DNA from: Lentisphaerota bacterium | GTDB lineage: Bacteria; Verrucomicrobiota; Lentisphaeria; Oligosphaerales; JABHEG01 | Direction of reading: 5' to 3' | Assembly (NCBI GenBank): GCA_018676675.1 | Contig: JABHEG010000133.1 | Span: forward strand, 1 to 64,000 | Length of the DNA: 64,000 nucleotides | Shown here: positions 28,105-36,264 of the stretch, one piece after another | How the letters are laid out: the number at the start of each line of letters is the position of its first letter | How positions within the stretch are numbered: position 1 is the stretch's first letter | Made by a program: the position numbers and the translations under genes | The notes under the pieces: model-generated | What the model was told of the DNA's origin: nothing | Database searches by the model: none | What the model saw: the letters and a program-made list of their open reading frames with translations, nothing else

Positions 28105-29706
28105 CTATGCCTCCGGCGAGTTGCCCGATCGCTTCCAGTTTGCGCGTCTCCCGGAGTCTGTCTTCGAGTGCCGCTCTCTCTCTCTCTCTCCCCGCTTGCG
28201 GTCGGAGATGTCAATAAAACTGGCGATCAGGCATTTGCGTCCTTCCAGTTCAGTGAGGGTTGTCGTCTTGAGCACGTCCACCTTGGTCCCTCGGCCGGTA
28301 ACAAAGGTCGTTTCCAAGCCGCCTGCCTGCTCCTCATCGTCAGTGAGCGGACACAGGCACTGTTCTTCCGGGCATAGGACCCCGCGGCAGCGACGCCCCA
28401 CGGCCTCTCCCGGCTCGACCCCGATCATTGCTGCTCCCGCTGGGTTGATCTGGACGATCGCATGGGTCTCCGCGTCGATGATGGCCAGGCCGCTTTGCAC
28501 GGAGTTCATAATGCGCTCCATCCGGCTTTTTGCCCGTCGCAGTGCGTCTTCTGTGTGTTCCTGAAGAAGGGCTGCTTTGGCCAGTCGCCATGCTCCGAGA
28601 AGCACAGGGGCGCAGAGGAGTATCAGGGCGATGCCCGCGTATCGGGACTGACGCCTGTGCTCGGCGTACAGAATGTCACGGGGCGTGAACACGACCACTT
28701 CCCAGGCGAACTCTTCCGGGCCCAGACGGGCGAGGCTGGGAGAAAATGCCTTCCCGGACCCGGTACTGGAAATCTGTCCATCGAGCAGAGGCCGGACCGT
28801 TTCGGACGTGAACATGCCTAACGGCGTTTCGAACTGACAGACACTGCTTACCTTGATCCGCTCCCACTCTTCCGGGTAGCGGTTGGCAAACGTCCGCTCT
28901 CCTCGATCCGGGTACATGAACGCCCACTCGTCCTCGGCGTTTTCTCCTGCCAACCAGTACCCGTTCGGGTTGAGCAACATCCCAACTCCTCGGCTCAGCG
29001 TGGTGGCCTGACCGGAGAAGCGACCGAGCATCCTTCTTCCCAGGTAGTTCAGCAACACGATTCCACGCTTCCTGCCTTGAGCGTCGGACACGGGGGTCGC
29101 AAAGCGGAGCATGGGCTTGAGGGGGTGCTCTATCTGACCATGTTCGATGTTCAGGTCGAGAGGGGAAACGAAGACCTCTCCCGGGGCAAGAGCGAAGGCA
29201 TCATCGAAATAGTAACGCCCCTTCTTGTTCTGGAGGCGTTCCTGCGGCACGACGGCAGGGCGACCATCGTTGTAGTTTATCCTGAGGATCTCCATTCCGC
29301 TCTCATCAAGCACGCGTATCTGGTCGTATAGCTTTCGGTGGCTTGAGAAAAGCAGGCACTCTTGAGTCAGCTCAGCAATGGCCTCCGGATTTGTCCTGCC
29401 ATCTCTTCTCCACACATCAGTGAGTTCCCCTTGGCTGGCCAGGATCCGCAGATCGGAAGTCACTTGCTCAATGTCGCTGCCGATACTTGATGCCAGCACG
29501 CCGACGGCGTGTCGTTCGGTCTCTCGTAAGGCATCAGTCTTGGCGCTTCCACCTGCTGCGAGAACAGCCCATGCCACGGCGACCGCCAACCCCATGACGG
29601 GAAGGAAGACGATCGCTGTGCGTCTGGCAAGCTCGCGGGGGCTTGCCGCATTGGCTTGCTGACTGCCGAACTGACTGGTGTCCCCTGAATGATCCACCCG
29701 GTTCAT
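28105..29706 (-). CDS. 5' part of a frameshifted hybrid histidine kinase (membrane sensor and PAS)
   Basis: The 533-residue frame has a membrane segment near residues 30-52, an extracytoplasmic double-Cache-like sensor (about 60-345, with ..RVLDESGMEILRINY.., ..YYFDDAFALAPGEVFVSPLDLN..) and a second membrane segment near 350-375. A PAS domain follows (about 395-505) containing a Cys-rich stretch C-x3-C-x4-C-x-C. After SFIDISDRKR it runs into the GA repeat and then 27 out-of-frame residues to a stop at 28105. The ATG at 29706 has GAGG seven bases upstream. The kinase half continues in another frame (26984-28173). It is either a phase-variable kinase, a recent pseudogene or an assembly error at the repeat. 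Confidence 0.8.
   Translation of the reverse strand: MNRVDHSGDTSQFGSQQANAASPRELARRTAIVFLPVMGLAVAVAWAVLAAGGSAKTDALRETERHAVGVLASSIGSDIEQVTSDLRILASQGELTDVWRRDGRTNPEAIAELTQECLLFSSHRKLYDQIRVLDESGMEILRINYNDGRPAVVPQERLQNKKGRYYFDDAFALAPGEVFVSPLDLNIEHGQIEHPLKPMLRFATPVSDAQGRKRGIVLLNYLGRRMLGRFSGQATTLSRGVGMLLNPNGYWLAGENAEDEWAFMYPDRGERTFANRYPEEWERIKVSSVCQFETPLGMFTSETVRPLLDGQISSTGSGKAFSPSLARLGPEEFAWEVVVFTPRDILYAEHRRQSRYAGIALILLCAPVLLGAWRLAKAALLQEHTEDALRRAKSRMERIMNSVQSGLAIIDAETHAIVQINPAGAAMIGVEPGEAVGRRCRGVLCPEEQCLCPLTDDEEQAGGLETTFVTGRGTKVDVLKTTTLTELEGRKCLIASFIDISDRKRGERERERHSKTDSGRRANWKRSGNSPEA
28174..28190. repeat. 17-nt CT/GA dinucleotide tract at a kinase frameshift
   Basis: The plus strand reads C(TC)8, i.e. 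GA repeats in the coding sense. The N-terminal kinase frame enters this tract as ..DRKRGEREREREER-like codons and leaves in the wrong frame. Removal of one GA unit would join the PAS-containing N-terminal frame exactly to the HisKA frame (..AALEDRLRETRKLEAIG..). Confidence 0.85.
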
Positions 29707-30029
29707 CGGCTCGCCTCTTCTCTGCAGCCACACTCGTGTGCCGCCACGGCCATCAGTACCTTCTGGACTCAGTGCTGCGCTGCAAGCTACTGGCGCTGCG
29801 AGTACTTCGGCCAGTCGCTGGCTTCCCTTCACTGGACTCTACTTGGTCTATCTGGCTTCCACAAGACTGGGCGGCGGTTTCCTGCGTTGACCGGGACAGT
29901 CGATCTCGTACGCTCTCAGATGGCGACCACTGAGCGGGAATGCCTGTGTTTCTACCTCGCGTCGAGAGCAGTGGCCGTTCATTGCGGCGGCCCGTCCCCG
30001 TTCTCACGCAGGTGCTGGCCCTCAAAAGC
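29707..30029. other. 323-base gap with no recognised feature
   Basis: This lies between the kinase start and the stop of the Gfo/Idh/MocA gene, both on the minus strand. I see no protein-like frame, hairpin or known repeat. It should hold the kinase promoter, which I cannot locate with confidence. Confidence 0.4.
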
Positions 30030-31034
30030 TCAGAAGTCGTTTCTCACCTGGACGGGGAGCCCGGATCGTGAGGATTCGATGGCCGCGATGCAGGTCGCCA
30101 CGGTCCGGGCTCCTTCACGAGCATCCGGAATGGGCGGAGTGTCGTCCCGGATGGCCTTGGCCAGGGCATCGACTTCGGCGCCCTTGTCATGGCTGGAAAC
30201 CCCAACGGGAATGTCGCACCACTTGTGCTGTCCCTCCAGTGCTTCCGAGGCCACCTGAATCTGTGGAGACAGGTTGTCGCAGACAATGGTCCCGAGGGAG
30301 CCGTAGAAGACTGAACGCATGGTATACGGGCGCTTGCAGCCGATGGAACAGAAGACTTTGCCCATGACGTCGTTCTGCTCGAACTTGAGCACGGCGATGG
30401 TGGTGTCCTCGACCGGCCAGTCCGTCAGCATCTTGCGATTGCTGTAACCGAACACCTCCTGCACGTTGCCGGCGATCCAGCGTAGAAGGTCTACGGCATG
30501 GCAGCCACCTCCAACGATGCCGTGGCGTTCCGGCGTCTTGCGCCATTCACCCACGCCGGGGATGCGTGCGTAGTCGTGCGCATACTCCGATTCCACGAAG
30601 AACAGGTCACCGATTGTTCCTTCATCGATGAGCTCTTTGGCTTTGACGAATCCCGGGGCGAACCGGCAGACCTGCCCGACCATGAGCTTCCGACCGGTCT
30701 CCTCGGCAGTACGGATCATGTCTGCACACTCGTCAACTGACAGCGCCATCGGCTTTTCACAGAGCACGTGCTTACCGGCTCGAAGTGCGCTTGTCGTCAT
30801 CTCAGCATGGAGTTGATCGGGACTGGCCACGAACACGATGTCGACGTCTGGACGGGTCACCACCTCGCGCCAGTCCGTTGTGGCGTACGCATCGGGGTAC
30901 TTTTCTGTGTATTCCTGCACCTTCTCTTCCCGAAGATCACAGATTGCCCGAGTCTCCACAGACGTCGAGTCCTTCCAGAAATCGGGGCGTCCTGCCTGAA
31001 GTCCGATCGTGCCAATGCCCAGTCTTGCCGCCAT
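30030..31034 (-). CDS. Gfo/Idh/MocA family NAD(P)-dependent oxidoreductase
   Basis: The 334-residue protein has an N-terminal Rossmann region (GIGTIGLQAG, ICDLREEK), the family's HVLCEKPMAL motif near residue 95, and a C-terminal alpha/beta domain with GGGCHAVDLLRW near residue 175, where the active-site His normally sits. Such enzymes oxidise or reduce sugars, inositols or their amino derivatives with NAD(P). It lacks a signal peptide. GAGGAG lies seven bases before the ATG. It follows a UroD-family gene by 128 bases on the same strand and may be co-transcribed. The precise sugar substrate is unknown. Confidence 0.88.
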   Translation of the reverse strand: MAARLGIGTIGLQAGRPDFWKDSTSVETRAICDLREEKVQEYTEKYPDAYATTDWREVVTRPDVDIVFVASPDQLHAEMTTSALRAGKHVLCEKPMALSVDECADMIRTAEETGRKLMVGQVCRFAPGFVKAKELIDEGTIGDLFFVESEYAHDYARIPGVGEWRKTPERHGIVGGGCHAVDLLRWIAGNVQEVFGYSNRKMLTDWPVEDTTIAVLKFEQNDVMGKVFCSIGCKRPYTMRSVFYGSLGTIVCDNLSPQIQVASEALEGQHKWCDIPVGVSSHDKGAEVDALAKAIRDDTPPIPDAREGARTVATCIAAIESSRSGLPVQVRNDF

Positions 31035-31162
31035 TGTTGTGCTCCTCTCTGTTTCGCATCAGGTGTAACCAGGTCGAACGCTATTGACAGTTCGCCCTGC
31101 ACGAGGACGCTGCCAGGCTGTCGGCTGAGTGTTCCGAGTACGATCGTGCGTCTGCCACTCCA

Positions 31163-32278
31163 CTACCTGTGTCGGGGGAACTCTCCGAGATTCTCGCTGC
31201 CGCAGATTTGGTGCAGCAGCGTCATGCAGTGACAGAGCTCGTCAAAGCCGACATCGGTCTGAAGGGCGTGGTCGAACATGGGGAGGAAACCGCGTTTCGC
31301 CAGCATTTCCGGTATCTTCGGGAACAACTCCGACTCAATCCGGGCTCCGTTCCCGGTGTTGCAGACTTCCTTCTCGACACCACCGGCAAAGATGAATTCG
31401 GGTTGACGCTCACGGTAACGCAGGAGGTCGTTGCCACAGACCTGCTCCATTGGCCAGCATCCGTTGAACCCGACCTCTTCCAGCAGAAGGCAGTATTCAT
31501 CGACCTTGCCGTCGCAGTCCACGATCAGGAGCTCCGCCCCGCAGTCCTTCGCGACCTCAACCACACGTCGGTAATGGGGCACGCATAGGTCGCGGAACGT
31601 GGCCGGACTGATCAGCATTCCATGGTTGTAGGCGAAATCCTCCCACATCGACACCACTTCGGGGCGGTAACGCTCAATGACCGGAACTGTGAACTCCTCG
31701 AACAGCCACGTCTGCCACTCGATCATCTCGCGAATCAGAGCCGTCTCATCGTAGATCCCCAGCAGTGCTCGCTCCGGTCCCATCCAACTCCTGACGTTGC
31801 CCCAAGTCGATCCGGCCGCAACGCGGGCTGGACGGGTGCGGTTGTCGAGCAGGGCCGCCTGGGCCTCAATGTCATGGTTACTCCGTGGTGTCGACAGCTC
31901 TCGGAACGTCTCCCATGACGGTCTGTCCCGGACATCGAACTCGATGAACTCAGGCATGCTGTAGGTGATGGCGTTGTCCAGCACCTGCTTGGTCAGTGCA
32001 CCTGTCTCACGCCGGACATACTCGAACTCGCCCTCGATCCAGCTCTCTGACGCGATGCCCGGGGCTTCACGGCCGATGCCAGCGACGTTCTCGAACCCAC
32101 ATTGCCCCCAATAGGTGAGCCATGTCTCGAAGCTGTTCACCTCTTCAGGCAGGCCTTCCTGGTGCAGCTTTGGCAGACCGCCTTGATGCACGTACCCGAG
32201 CCCAGGGGCGTTGATCAGCGGCCAATAGTCAGGCTGGTCGAAGCGGACCACGGTGAGGAACCGTTCCAGTTCAGTCAT
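31163..32278 (-). CDS. UroD-family protein (no HxC zinc motif)
   Basis: The 371-residue protein starts MTELERFLTVVRFDQPDYWP, a common opening of UroD-like methyltransferase relatives. Later segments ..WEDFAYNHGMLISPATFRDL.., ..IVDCDGKVDEYCLLLEEVGFNG.., ..FAGGVEKEV.. and a terminal ..FDHALQTDV.. fit the same fold. Instead of HxC, the equivalent position reads VDC followed by DG, so the MtaA-type zinc site is probably absent or altered. The start at 32278 has GGGAG eight bases upstream; 18 codons further upstream are open but unsupported. It is divergent from another UroD-family gene, with a palindromic element between them. Reaction unknown. Confidence 0.75.
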   Translation of the reverse strand: MTELERFLTVVRFDQPDYWPLINAPGLGYVHQGGLPKLHQEGLPEEVNSFETWLTYWGQCGFENVAGIGREAPGIASESWIEGEFEYVRRETGALTKQVLDNAITYSMPEFIEFDVRDRPSWETFRELSTPRSNHDIEAQAALLDNRTRPARVAAGSTWGNVRSWMGPERALLGIYDETALIREMIEWQTWLFEEFTVPVIERYRPEVVSMWEDFAYNHGMLISPATFRDLCVPHYRRVVEVAKDCGAELLIVDCDGKVDEYCLLLEEVGFNGCWPMEQVCGNDLLRYRERQPEFIFAGGVEKEVCNTGNGARIESELFPKIPEMLAKRGFLPMFDHALQTDVGFDELCHCMTLLHQICGSENLGEFPRHR

Positions 32279-32437
32279 TGGTCTTGCTCCCGGTGTCAGA
32301 TACTGACGGCGAAGGAAGAGGATCTTTGCCAACGCCTCAGATAAGTCTGTTCCCAGACAGAGAGAGGCGTCACGACGCTACAGAGAGTAGTACGGCGTAG
32401 TGAAGCGTTCAAGGTTCAGTACGTCGAAGCCGCAATG

Positions 32438-32560
32438 CCTCAGTTACGCGGGGGGAGAACTCCAAGATGGCTCGACGGAGTCTCTCCCTCCAGGAATCCT
32501 CTGGGTCATCTGTGTTCGATGGAGGGAGAGACTCCGTCGAGCCGCCTCACGTAACTGAGG
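32438..32560 (+). mobile_element. 123-bp nested-palindrome element, copy 1 (MITE/REP-like)
   Basis: The outer arms CCTCAGTTACG (32438-32448) and CGTAACTGAGG (32550-32560) are perfect complements. Inside them, 24-base perfect inverted arms lie at 32469-32492 and 32520-32543 around a 27-base loop. An element of the same length is found in opposite orientation at 58970-59092, with about 9 differences by eye, mostly transitions. There is no open frame and no clear target-site duplication. It occupies the divergent promoter region of two UroD-family genes. The rest of the 32279-32709 gap shows no gene. Confidence 0.8.
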
Positions 32561-32709
32561 AGTCACTTGAAGCCGCTCCACCCTTTATCTATCAATGCCG
32601 GGCTACACGAATATGTTGCGATGGCACGGACATAGTCTCCGGCTCTGTCCAGAGCCCGGCAGTCACACGAGAGTTGCACCAACAGAGCCAGTCGTAGGTG
32701 AGACGAGCG

Positions 32710-33783
32710 ATGAGCACAACCCCGCGTGAACGGATCAAGACGGTGCTTGCACACCGCAGGCCCGACCGTCTGCCGCGCTACGAAATCCTCTTCCCAGCCT
32801 TCTGCGAATCCTGGCGCACCTGGCGCGGTGCTTCAGACGACGCGGACCTCTATGCCCACTACTCAAAGATCGACATCGGCACGATCCTTGCCTCTCAGGG
32901 TGGCCCATTTGTCGATCTGGCCGACACTCGTCAGGACGGCAAGACCAAGTTCGTGCGCGATACCTGGGGCCGCCTGACCCGACATGAAGAAGGTGCCAAG
33001 CTCTTCGAGGTCGTCGAAACCCCGATCGCCCGGAAGACGGACCTCGATCGACTTGACTTCGGCAACCCGAAGACAACCCCGCGACCCGACTTGGAGCACC
33101 TCGCATCGGTGACGCCGCAGGTCGCCGAACGGTTCGCACCCGTCAGCGGGGTCATGGGGTTGTTCATGCCGTCGCATTACCTTCGGGGCGAGATCACGTT
33201 CCTCATGGACCTGCTCGATGACGAGCCCTTCTGCCAAGCTCTGATTGGCCGCGTGGCCGAGTTCATCACGGCCTTGGGTGAGTGTGTCCTGGACCGCACC
33301 GACACGTGGGACACAGCGCTGTGGGTCTATGACGACTTCGGCTCAAACCATGGGCCGCTCATGTCGCCAGACGTATTCGAACGCTGTTTCTTCCCCGCCT
33401 ACAAGAAAATGATCGACACCTGGAAGTCCAAGGGGCTGACCAATGTGATTTTGCACCACGATGCCAACTGCTGGGCCGTTCTCGACATGCTGGTGGACGC
33501 AGGATTCACCGGCATTCAGGGCATCTACCCGGGAGCGGGAATGAGCATTCCGGACGTCAAGGCGAAATATGGTGACAGACTCGCGCTGGTTGGGGGCATC
33601 TGCAACATCAGCGTGTTGGCCCCCGGGCCGAAGCGGAAGATTGCGAATGCCGTTGCGGAGATCGCAGAAGTGGCGCGGGATGGAGGTGTCGTGATCGGGG
33701 CCCACTCTATCGAGGAAGATGTCCCCCCCGAACACTACGATTACTACTCAACGTTGCTCGCCGAACTCGACCAAACGTGGTGA
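32710..33783 (+). CDS. UroD-family protein (methyltransferase-like)
   Basis: The 357-residue protein has a UroD-type N-terminus (TPRERIKTVLAHRRPDRLPRY). Within the barrel are ..VMGLFMPSHYLRGEI.., ..WVYDDFGSNHGPLMSPDVFERCFFPAYKKM.., ..ILHHDANCWAVLDMLVDAGFTGIQGIYPGAGM.. and a terminal ..IEEDVPPEHYDYY... The position of the MtaA zinc motif reads HHDAN rather than HxC, so it may not use zinc the same way. The ATG at 32710 has AGGTGAG seven bases upstream and is preferred over an in-frame GTG at 32698. It is transcribed alone, divergently from another family member. Likely role is corrinoid-linked methyl or one-carbon chemistry; substrate unknown. Confidence 0.75.
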   Translation: MSTTPRERIKTVLAHRRPDRLPRYEILFPAFCESWRTWRGASDDADLYAHYSKIDIGTILASQGGPFVDLADTRQDGKTKFVRDTWGRLTRHEEGAKLFEVVETPIARKTDLDRLDFGNPKTTPRPDLEHLASVTPQVAERFAPVSGVMGLFMPSHYLRGEITFLMDLLDDEPFCQALIGRVAEFITALGECVLDRTDTWDTALWVYDDFGSNHGPLMSPDVFERCFFPAYKKMIDTWKSKGLTNVILHHDANCWAVLDMLVDAGFTGIQGIYPGAGMSIPDVKAKYGDRLALVGGICNISVLAPGPKRKIANAVAEIAEVARDGGVVIGAHSIEEDVPPEHYDYYSTLLAELDQTW

Positions 33784-33878
33784 ATCCGGATTGGGGCTGC
33801 TCCTGACATCACCTCGGTTTGCTGAGTCAGTCTCCCTGCTCCTCCAATCTCTTCACCTTCTTCATCGCGTGCGTCCTT

Positions 33879-35045
33879 TCAGAACGAGATACGCTGCGTG
33901 AGAATGGCCTTGTGCTGTTGTCCATCGGGGTCGTTGTGCTGGAAGTCGGAGTAGGCGATCAGAAACGAGTCATCATCAAGCGCCAGCAGGCTGGTGTACC
34001 CACAGGTGTGTTGGCTGACCGCCGCATGGTCGCCGGCGATCAGCGTTTCGTGGTGATCCCAGCTTTTTCCGGCTCCATTGGCGTCGAAGGCCAGGTGCAC
34101 ACCTGGTCGTCCGTAGCTGACCACGAGCACTCCGTTGCCGAGGAGGAGTACTCCAGGGAAGACGCCGAAGTCGAAGAGGTCCTGGATTGGCTCCCAGGTG
34201 TTTCCGCCATCTTCGGACCACGTAATGCACATCGGCTTCTGCGTTTGGTCGGTACGACGAACGACACACACCAGATTCCCGTCGGCTGTGGCAGACAGAG
34301 CGGGTTCGCCCATCAGGTCGCGGTCGCTCAAATCAGCTGCCAGCGTACTCCGCCGTTGGAACGACTGCCCGTTGTCTGTGGAGACCATCAGGCTGGTTGA
34401 TCCATGGCCGATGATCTGGCCATTGTCCTGCACGTACCGCGCCCGGTAATCGGGGTAGAGGAGCTCGCCGTGCCATCTGAGAAGCGGGTGTTCGAAGTAG
34501 GTCCGCGGCAACACCCGGCTATCCGCACGGCGCCAGGGCAGGAGCTTCCTGATGTCATACTCGACGATCGTGTCCTGCCACGTACCCGAACCCGGGGCCC
34601 AACGCTTCCCGGGAATGTGTCGGAAGTAGTCCTGGACAGGCTTTGGCATATCCGAGCAGCGGTAATGGAAGAGCGTACCGTACACACAGGCTTCGGCAAC
34701 CGGCTCCGGGAGCTCGACGCCCATTGCGTCGATGTTGAGGTACTCGCAGGCCGGCATGACCAGGAACTCGCCATCGTAGACTTCGGAGATGGAGAAGTGC
34801 GGCCGGACCGGCCTCAATTCCTCGCTCAGAAAGCTCCAGCTTTGCCCCTCGTCGTCCGATACGTAACCCGGGGCCGGGTGTCCGTGTGTCTCGGAGGCGT
34901 CTGCGGCATCGGCGTACATCAGGAGGATTCGTCCATCGGGCATACGGGACAGGGCGGGGAACTGGTGGAAGCCCCAGCGCTGCTCGCCCGGGGCAGACAG
35001 TGCGACCAGAACGGGATCATCGATCGATACATCGAGTGGAGGCAT
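33879..35045 (-). CDS. Sialidase/BNR-repeat family protein
   Basis: The 388-residue protein is a six-bladed-propeller type with Asp-box-like repeats: YVSDDEGQSWSF near residue 65, VSTDNGQSF near 245, and WSEDGGNTW near 300. Other segments (LSRMPDGRILLMYAD, LFDFGVFPGVLLLGNGVLVVSYGRPG) fit exo-alpha-sialidase-like proteins. It has no signal peptide, so a cytoplasmic role is likely, and many family members are not true sialidases. The ATG at 35045 follows AGGGA; longer upstream frames overlap the preceding gene. It starts 19 bases after the M55 peptidase gene and is in the same operon. Confidence 0.8.
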   Translation of the reverse strand: MPPLDVSIDDPVLVALSAPGEQRWGFHQFPALSRMPDGRILLMYADAADASETHGHPAPGYVSDDEGQSWSFLSEELRPVRPHFSISEVYDGEFLVMPACEYLNIDAMGVELPEPVAEACVYGTLFHYRCSDMPKPVQDYFRHIPGKRWAPGSGTWQDTIVEYDIRKLLPWRRADSRVLPRTYFEHPLLRWHGELLYPDYRARYVQDNGQIIGHGSTSLMVSTDNGQSFQRRSTLAADLSDRDLMGEPALSATADGNLVCVVRRTDQTQKPMCITWSEDGGNTWEPIQDLFDFGVFPGVLLLGNGVLVVSYGRPGVHLAFDANGAGKSWDHHETLIAGDHAAVSQHTCGYTSLLALDDDSFLIAYSDFQHNDPDGQQHKAILTQRISF

Positions 35046-35064
35046 GGTCTTCCCTTTCAGGTTG

Positions 35065-35925
35065 TCACTTCCGTGCGTTTTCTTCTTCCCATTTCTTGAG
35101 CAGGCTCTTGTGCAAAGCGGGAACTCGATTTCCCGGTTCCATCGGCCAGATTTCCTCTTCCTGCAGGTCGTAGTGGTAGCCGCGCAGCAGGATCTGCTTG
35201 ACGAGATCGCGGAAATCTTCGCCTTCCTCAAGCTTCTCCGGAGGAACTCCCGGGCGGGGAGGATGGCCGAGTCGGAAGGGGGCTTCGATCGTGAACGGCG
35301 GGATTTCCTGCCGGCGCTCCACCGCGCGCTTCGCTCCTGCCTTGATCATCTCACATGCTCGGGCTGGGGTCCAGGATTTCGCATTGTAGGGGGACAGCGC
35401 CTCTTTAACAGCAACCGTCTCGATCTCCGGAACGAGCTCCTTGACCTGGTTGCAGCAGGTCACGTCGCCGGTCACGAGCACGGCCGGGATGCCGTAGTAA
35501 CCGGCCAGAGCCATGGCCATCCCTGCTTCGCCGAAGTAGTGCCCGTTGCAGTACCAGGCGCTGTGTGCCAGCACGCCGTTGGAGTTTGCCATGGCGTGTT
35601 GCGCGACGCAAAACATGAGATCGACCGTTTCATCGAGGCATGGTGTCCAGAAGGGTTGGCGGGTCAGGGGGCCATGGATGATCTGGGCCGCCGGATTCAG
35701 ATCCTCAAAGATGATGCTGTAGCCGCTGCCGTGCGAGTCGTTCACCAGGATCTCGTCGATCCCTCCGGCCTCGATCGCTCCTTCGATCGCAGCATTGACT
35801 TCCGCAGTGAGTAGCTTGTGAAGTCGCAGACGCTGGAAGTAATTTGCCACGCTCGTGTCTTTGCGGTCCTCGAAGTGGACCATGCCGGCAACGCCCTCGA
35901 TGTCTGTGTGGATGTAGAGCTTCAT
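35065..35925 (-). CDS. M55 family D-aminopeptidase (DppA-like)
   Basis: The 286-residue protein starts MKLYIHTDIEGVAGM, with the DxEG zinc-binding motif of M55, followed by EILVNDSHGSG near residue 62, ..IIHGPLTRQPFW.. near 83 and ..LAHSAWY.. near 118. These match DppA, which removes D-amino acids from peptides such as D-Ala-D-Ala and works as a decamer in the cytoplasm. AGGAG lies six to seven bases before the ATG. It is the first intact gene of an operon with the sialidase-like protein, and just upstream lies the 3' remnant of another gene on the same strand. Recycling of peptidoglycan or of glycopeptide fragments is a reasonable inference. Confidence 0.9.
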   Translation of the reverse strand: MKLYIHTDIEGVAGMVHFEDRKDTSVANYFQRLRLHKLLTAEVNAAIEGAIEAGGIDEILVNDSHGSGYSIIFEDLNPAAQIIHGPLTRQPFWTPCLDETVDLMFCVAQHAMANSNGVLAHSAWYCNGHYFGEAGMAMALAGYYGIPAVLVTGDVTCCNQVKELVPEIETVAVKEALSPYNAKSWTPARACEMIKAGAKRAVERRQEIPPFTIEAPFRLGHPPRPGVPPEKLEEGEDFRDLVKQILLRGYHYDLQEEEIWPMEPGNRVPALHKSLLKKWEEENARK

Positions 35926-35949
35926 GCGGATCTCCTGGGAATGCTCGAT

Positions 35950-36101
35950 CTACTCTTGGGCGAATACCCAGATTGCGACGTCTTCCGGTGTCAGAGTCAC
36001 CTCTGATGGGGTTGCCTGCCCACCCTCGAGGGTGTCCGCGGTGGCGTTCCACGTCACGACGGTCAAGCGGCCATCGGGACCAATGTACCCGGGCCAACGT
36101 T
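35950..36101 (-). pseudogene. C-terminal remnant of an unidentified gene
   Basis: On the minus strand an open frame bounded upstream by TAA and lacking a start reads GYIGPDGRLTVVTWNAT, then TPSEVTLTPEDVAIWVFAQE before a TAG stop. It looks like the beta-rich end of a real protein, possibly a carbohydrate-active enzyme. It ends 24 bases before the M55 start codon, as a former first gene of that operon would. Just upstream the DNA changes to ACGTTACGCG..GTAACTC repeat-like sequence and then to the repeat array, so the gene was probably cut by rearrangement. Confidence 0.45.
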
Positions 36102-36264
36102 ACGCGAAATGTAACTCTCCAAGAGCTGGGGTGCCTGAGTAACTCGGGCCTTCAGCGCAGCATGAGCCTTGAGATTCCCCGGTGTGAGTGCCTGTCGCAG
36201 TCCCCACGCCTCCGCTGGTCCGAGGGGGGGGGGCATCGCTTCCGGTATCAACAGCTGGGATTAC

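Noticed and set aside
32438..32560. Ordinary Rho-independent terminator
   Set aside because: The stem is far too long, there is no T tract, it lies between divergent genes, and a same-length copy exists elsewhere.
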